Below, one piece after another: positions 6,435 through 8,152 of a DNA stretch of 8,152 bases. The notes under the pieces are model-generated. The model searched no databases. It worked only from the letters and a program-made list of their open reading frames with translations, and was not told the DNA's origin. Position 1 is the first letter of the stretch. Each line of letters begins with the position of its first letter. Source of the DNA: an uncultured Sulfitobacter sp. (GTDB lineage Bacteria > Pseudomonadota > Alphaproteobacteria > Rhodobacterales > Rhodobacteraceae); assembly GCA_937923365.1 (NCBI GenBank), contig CALAIJ010000011.1:1-8152 (forward strand), given 5' to 3'. Made by a program: the position numbers and the translations under genes.

Positions 6435-7676
6435 ATGCCCCGCACCCCTTTTGATACCGAGCTTGAAGAGCGCCTGCTGCGCTACGCCGCCATCGACAGC
6501 CAGAGTGACGAGACATCGCCGAGCCAGCCCAGCACCGCGGTGCAACTGGACATGTCGCGCCTGCTGGTGGCCGAGTTGGTGGCGATGGGTGCACAGGATG
6601 TGCACCTTACGGACTATGGCGCAGTGCTGGCCACGGTGCCCGGCACGGTGGATGGCCCCGTGATGGGCTGGTGCGCACATGTGGACACCGCCCCGCAGTT
6701 CAATGCGACAGGCGTGAAACCGGTCGTGCACCGTGGCTACAACGGCGGCGATATCACGTTTGCCGATGCGCCGGAGTTGAAGCTGAACCCGCAAGTCTCG
6801 CCACACCTGGTGGGCAAGGAGGGCGAGGATATCATCACCGCCTCGGGCCTGACGCTGCTGGGCGGGGACGACAAGGCAGGGGTCGCTATCGCCATGACCG
6901 CCGCACGGCATCTGATCGACAATCCGCAGATCAGGCGCGCCCCGATCCGGCTGGCCTTCACCCCCGACGAAGAGATCGGGCGCGGGGTTGATCCGCGCTT
7001 GCCCAAGGATTTTGCCTGCGATTTTGCCTATACCTTTGACGGCGGCAAACCGGGCGAGATCGAGTTCGAGACATTCTCGGCCGATCGCGGGGTGGTCACG
7101 GTCAGGGGCGTGTCCGCGCACCCGGGCTTTGCCAAGGACAAGATGGTCAATGCCCTGCATCTGGCCAGCAAGATCGTGATGACGCTGCCGCAGGTCACCA
7201 TGACGCCTGACACCACAGAGGGTCTTGAGGGGTTCATTCATGTGACGGACATGAACGGCGGGTCAACACAGGCCGAGCTGAAGTTCATCCTGCGTGATTT
7301 TGAGCGCGAAGGGCTGGCTGAAAAAGGCGCCTTGCTGCAGCAGGTTTGTGCGACCGTCGCCGCAACAGAGCCGCGCGCGCAGATCACCTGCGAGATCACG
7401 CCGCAGTACCGCAACATGCGCTACTGGCTGGAAGAGGACATGACCCCCGTCGATCTGGTGCGCGGCGCGGTGGCCGCCGTGGGGTTGGAGCCGCGATCCG
7501 TGCCCATACGCGGCGGTACCGATGGATCAAGACTGACCGAGATGGGCGTGCCGTGCCCCAATGTGTTCACCGGCATGCAGGAAATCCACGGGCCGCTGGA
7601 ATGGATCTCGGTGCAGGACATGGGGCTGGCGACACAAGTGGCGCTGGAGCTCGCTCAACGGGCCGCGCAGGAATAG
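6435..7676 (+). CDS. pepT: Peptidase T (tripeptide aminopeptidase, M20B)
   Basis: PepT is a cytoplasmic two-zinc aminopeptidase that removes the N-terminal residue from tripeptides during peptide recycling. The product has 413 residues, against 408 in E. coli. All metal and catalytic motifs are visible: H82 and D84 in WCAHVDTAPQF, D145/D146 in LLGGDDKAGVA, the catalytic base and zinc ligand pair E179-E180 in FTPDEEIGRG, D202 in YTFDGG, and H385 in QEIHGPLEW. The dimerisation/lid domain lies around 210-320, including VRGVSAHPGFAKDKMVNA (223-240). The peptide-terminus recognition region PIRGGTDGSRL (357-367) is intact. An in-frame ATG-like start 60 nt upstream exists (6375), but ATG 6435 is chosen because AAGGAGA sits 4 nt before it and residues 1-20 match the family start. 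It is divergent from the fasciclin gene, and separated from proS by 192 nt. Confidence 0.96.
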   Translation: MPRTPFDTELEERLLRYAAIDSQSDETSPSQPSTAVQLDMSRLLVAELVAMGAQDVHLTDYGAVLATVPGTVDGPVMGWCAHVDTAPQFNATGVKPVVHRGYNGGDITFADAPELKLNPQVSPHLVGKEGEDIITASGLTLLGGDDKAGVAIAMTAARHLIDNPQIRRAPIRLAFTPDEEIGRGVDPRLPKDFACDFAYTFDGGKPGEIEFETFSADRGVVTVRGVSAHPGFAKDKMVNALHLASKIVMTLPQVTMTPDTTEGLEGFIHVTDMNGGSTQAELKFILRDFEREGLAEKGALLQQVCATVAATEPRAQITCEITPQYRNMRYWLEEDMTPVDLVRGAVAAVGLEPRSVPIRGGTDGSRLTEMGVPCPNVFTGMQEIHGPLEWISVQDMGLATQVALELAQRAAQE

Positions 7677-7677
7677 A

Positions 7678-7745
7678 GCGGCTGTGCCGCACGCGATTTG
7701 ATTGATTTGGCACAAGGCCAAATCGGATGCGAGACGCTGTCTCGC
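7678..7745 (+). repeat. Cluster of three perfect inverted repeats after pepT
   Basis: Three hairpins follow each other within 68 nt: GCGGC-TGT-GCCGC (7678-7690), GATTTGGC-ACAAG-GCCAAATC (7704-7724) and GCGAGAC-GCT-GTCTCGC (7729-7745). The first starts 1 nt after the pepT stop codon. None is followed by a T-run on either strand, so they are not simple intrinsic terminators. They could be a 3' structure of the pepT mRNA, part of the proS leader, a small RNA, or a dispersed repeat unit; the sequence alone does not decide. Confidence 0.55.
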
Positions 7746-7819
7746 GCTCTGGGAATATTGGGGCCAGAAAAAGGAGGGGCAAACGCAGGCTCGGGAAGAA
7801 GGGGTTTGTGTCGGGCGTG

Positions 7820-7854
7820 GGTTTGAATTAGCTACGCGATGCGTGGTTCAAGCC
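7820..7854 (+). promoter_or_regulatory. Hairpin directly before the proS ribosome binding site
   Basis: GGTTTGAA (7820-7827) can pair with TTCAAGCC (7847-7854) over 8 bp with one G-U pair, and inside it ACGC (7834-7837) pairs with GCGT (7841-7844) around a GAT loop. The outer stem ends exactly at the AAGGAGGG Shine-Dalgarno sequence (7855-7862), leaving it exposed. It may act as a standby or regulatory structure, or be chance. Confidence 0.4.
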
Positions 7855-7868
7855 AAGGAGGGTGCCCA

Positions 7869-8152
7869 ATGCGTCTGTCGAGATATTTCCTGCCCGTTCT
7901 CAAAGAGAACCCCAGCGAGGCGCAGATTGTCAGCCACCGGTTGATGTTGCGGGCCGGTATGATCAAGCAGTCGGCAGCGGGGATTTACTCCTGGTTGCCG
8001 CTGGGCTTTAAAGTGCTGCGCAAGATCGAGGATATCGTGCACCAGGAGCAGGCGCGCGCAGGCCACCTTGCGATGCAGATGCCCACCATCCAGTCCGCCG
8101 ATTTGTGGCGCGAAAGCGGGCGCTATGACGCTTACGGTGATGAGATGCTGCG
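7869..8152 (+). CDS. proS: Prolyl-tRNA synthetase (5' part only)
   Basis: ProS charges tRNA-Pro with proline in the cytoplasm. The window holds the first 94 codons; the frame is open at the right edge. The sequence [20 protein letters not shown] (1-20), then [24 protein letters not shown] (23-46), is the conserved N-terminus of bacterial ProS. Class II motif 1 follows in [10 protein letters not shown]...MQMPTI with the invariant proline P72, and then the conserved [16 protein letters not shown] (79-94). Whether the inserted editing domain is present lies outside the window; alphaproteobacterial enzymes usually lack it. ATG 7869 has a near-perfect AAGGAGGG 6 nt upstream, which fixes the start and suggests strong translation. 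The 192-nt space before it carries several hairpins. Confidence 0.97.
   Translation, partial: MRLSRYFLPVLKENPSEAQIVSHRLMLRAGMIKQSAAGIYSWLPLGFKVLRKIEDIVHQEQARAGHLAMQMPTIQSADLWRESGRYDAYGDEML

Noticed and set aside
6223..6594. N-terminal extension of the fasciclin frame
   Set aside because: The extension would run into pepT antisense and bury the signal peptide; the ATG at 6222 has AGGAAGGA and begins a clear signal sequence.
6300..7241. Long open frame (313 codons) on the minus strand across pepT
   Set aside because: Complement of the conserved pepT coding sequence; composition is typical of an antisense shadow, with no ribosome binding site or motif.
7841..7854. GGTTCAAGCC resembling a tRNA T-arm
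   Set aside because: No complementary T-stem follows, and no anticodon or D-arm is present; it is one arm of the hairpin before proS.
7702..7944. Small open frame of 80 codons between pepT and proS starting at TTG
   Set aside because: It runs through two hairpins, has no ribosome binding site and overlaps proS by 76 nt in another frame; more likely non-coding.
1..8152. Mobile elements, CRISPR arrays, tRNA, rRNA or phage genes
   Set aside because: Looked for on both strands; no direct repeats with spacers, transposase or integrase motifs, or structural RNA signatures were found.

Overview
The window is GC-rich chromosomal DNA from an alphaproteobacterium, most likely a member of the Rhodobacterales (Roseobacter group). 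The evidence is the gene order perM-like transporter / hda-like / ppk1 / ppx, the short INS-less type of ProS N-terminus, and the style of the protein sequences. Nothing points to recent transfer: there are no insertion sequences, integrases, CRISPR repeats, tRNA or rRNA genes. It reads as ordinary core genome plus one small lineage-specific exported protein.

Layout, left to right. Positions 1-4906 hold a compact minus-strand cluster. In transcription order it is an AI-2E/PerM-family membrane protein (4906-3824), a DnaA-related Hda/HdaA ATPase (3819-3145), polyphosphate kinase Ppk1 (3089-915) and an exopolyphosphatase Ppx/GppA (789 to the left edge, truncated by the window). Gaps are 4, 55 and 125 nt, so they are probably one operon. 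Ppk1 and Ppx make and degrade polyphosphate, while Hda inactivates the replication initiator DnaA at the clamp, so the cluster may link phosphate/energy reserve metabolism and replication control. The ppk-ppx gap contains unusually strong inverted repeats.

Further right on the minus strand are a small secreted protein of unknown function (5554-4988) with a hairpin over its ribosome binding site, and a secreted single-domain fasciclin (FAS1) protein (6222-5707) with a textbook intrinsic terminator. Upstream of the fasciclin gene is a TGATCC-N16-CGTA element. It resembles the promoters of the RpoE-ChrR (ECF11) singlet-oxygen sigma factor of Rhodobacter, whose known regulon includes a fasciclin gene.

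On the plus strand, diverging from the fasciclin gene, are peptidase T (pepT, 6435-7676) and, after a 192-nt gap, the start of prolyl-tRNA synthetase (proS, 7869 to the right edge). The pepT-proS gap contains four consecutive inverted repeats, the last one ending exactly at the proS Shine-Dalgarno sequence. I see no wholly new multi-gene system. The best leads are the fasciclin promoter, the structured proS leader, the hairpin at the exported-protein start, and the ppk-ppx intercistronic structure.
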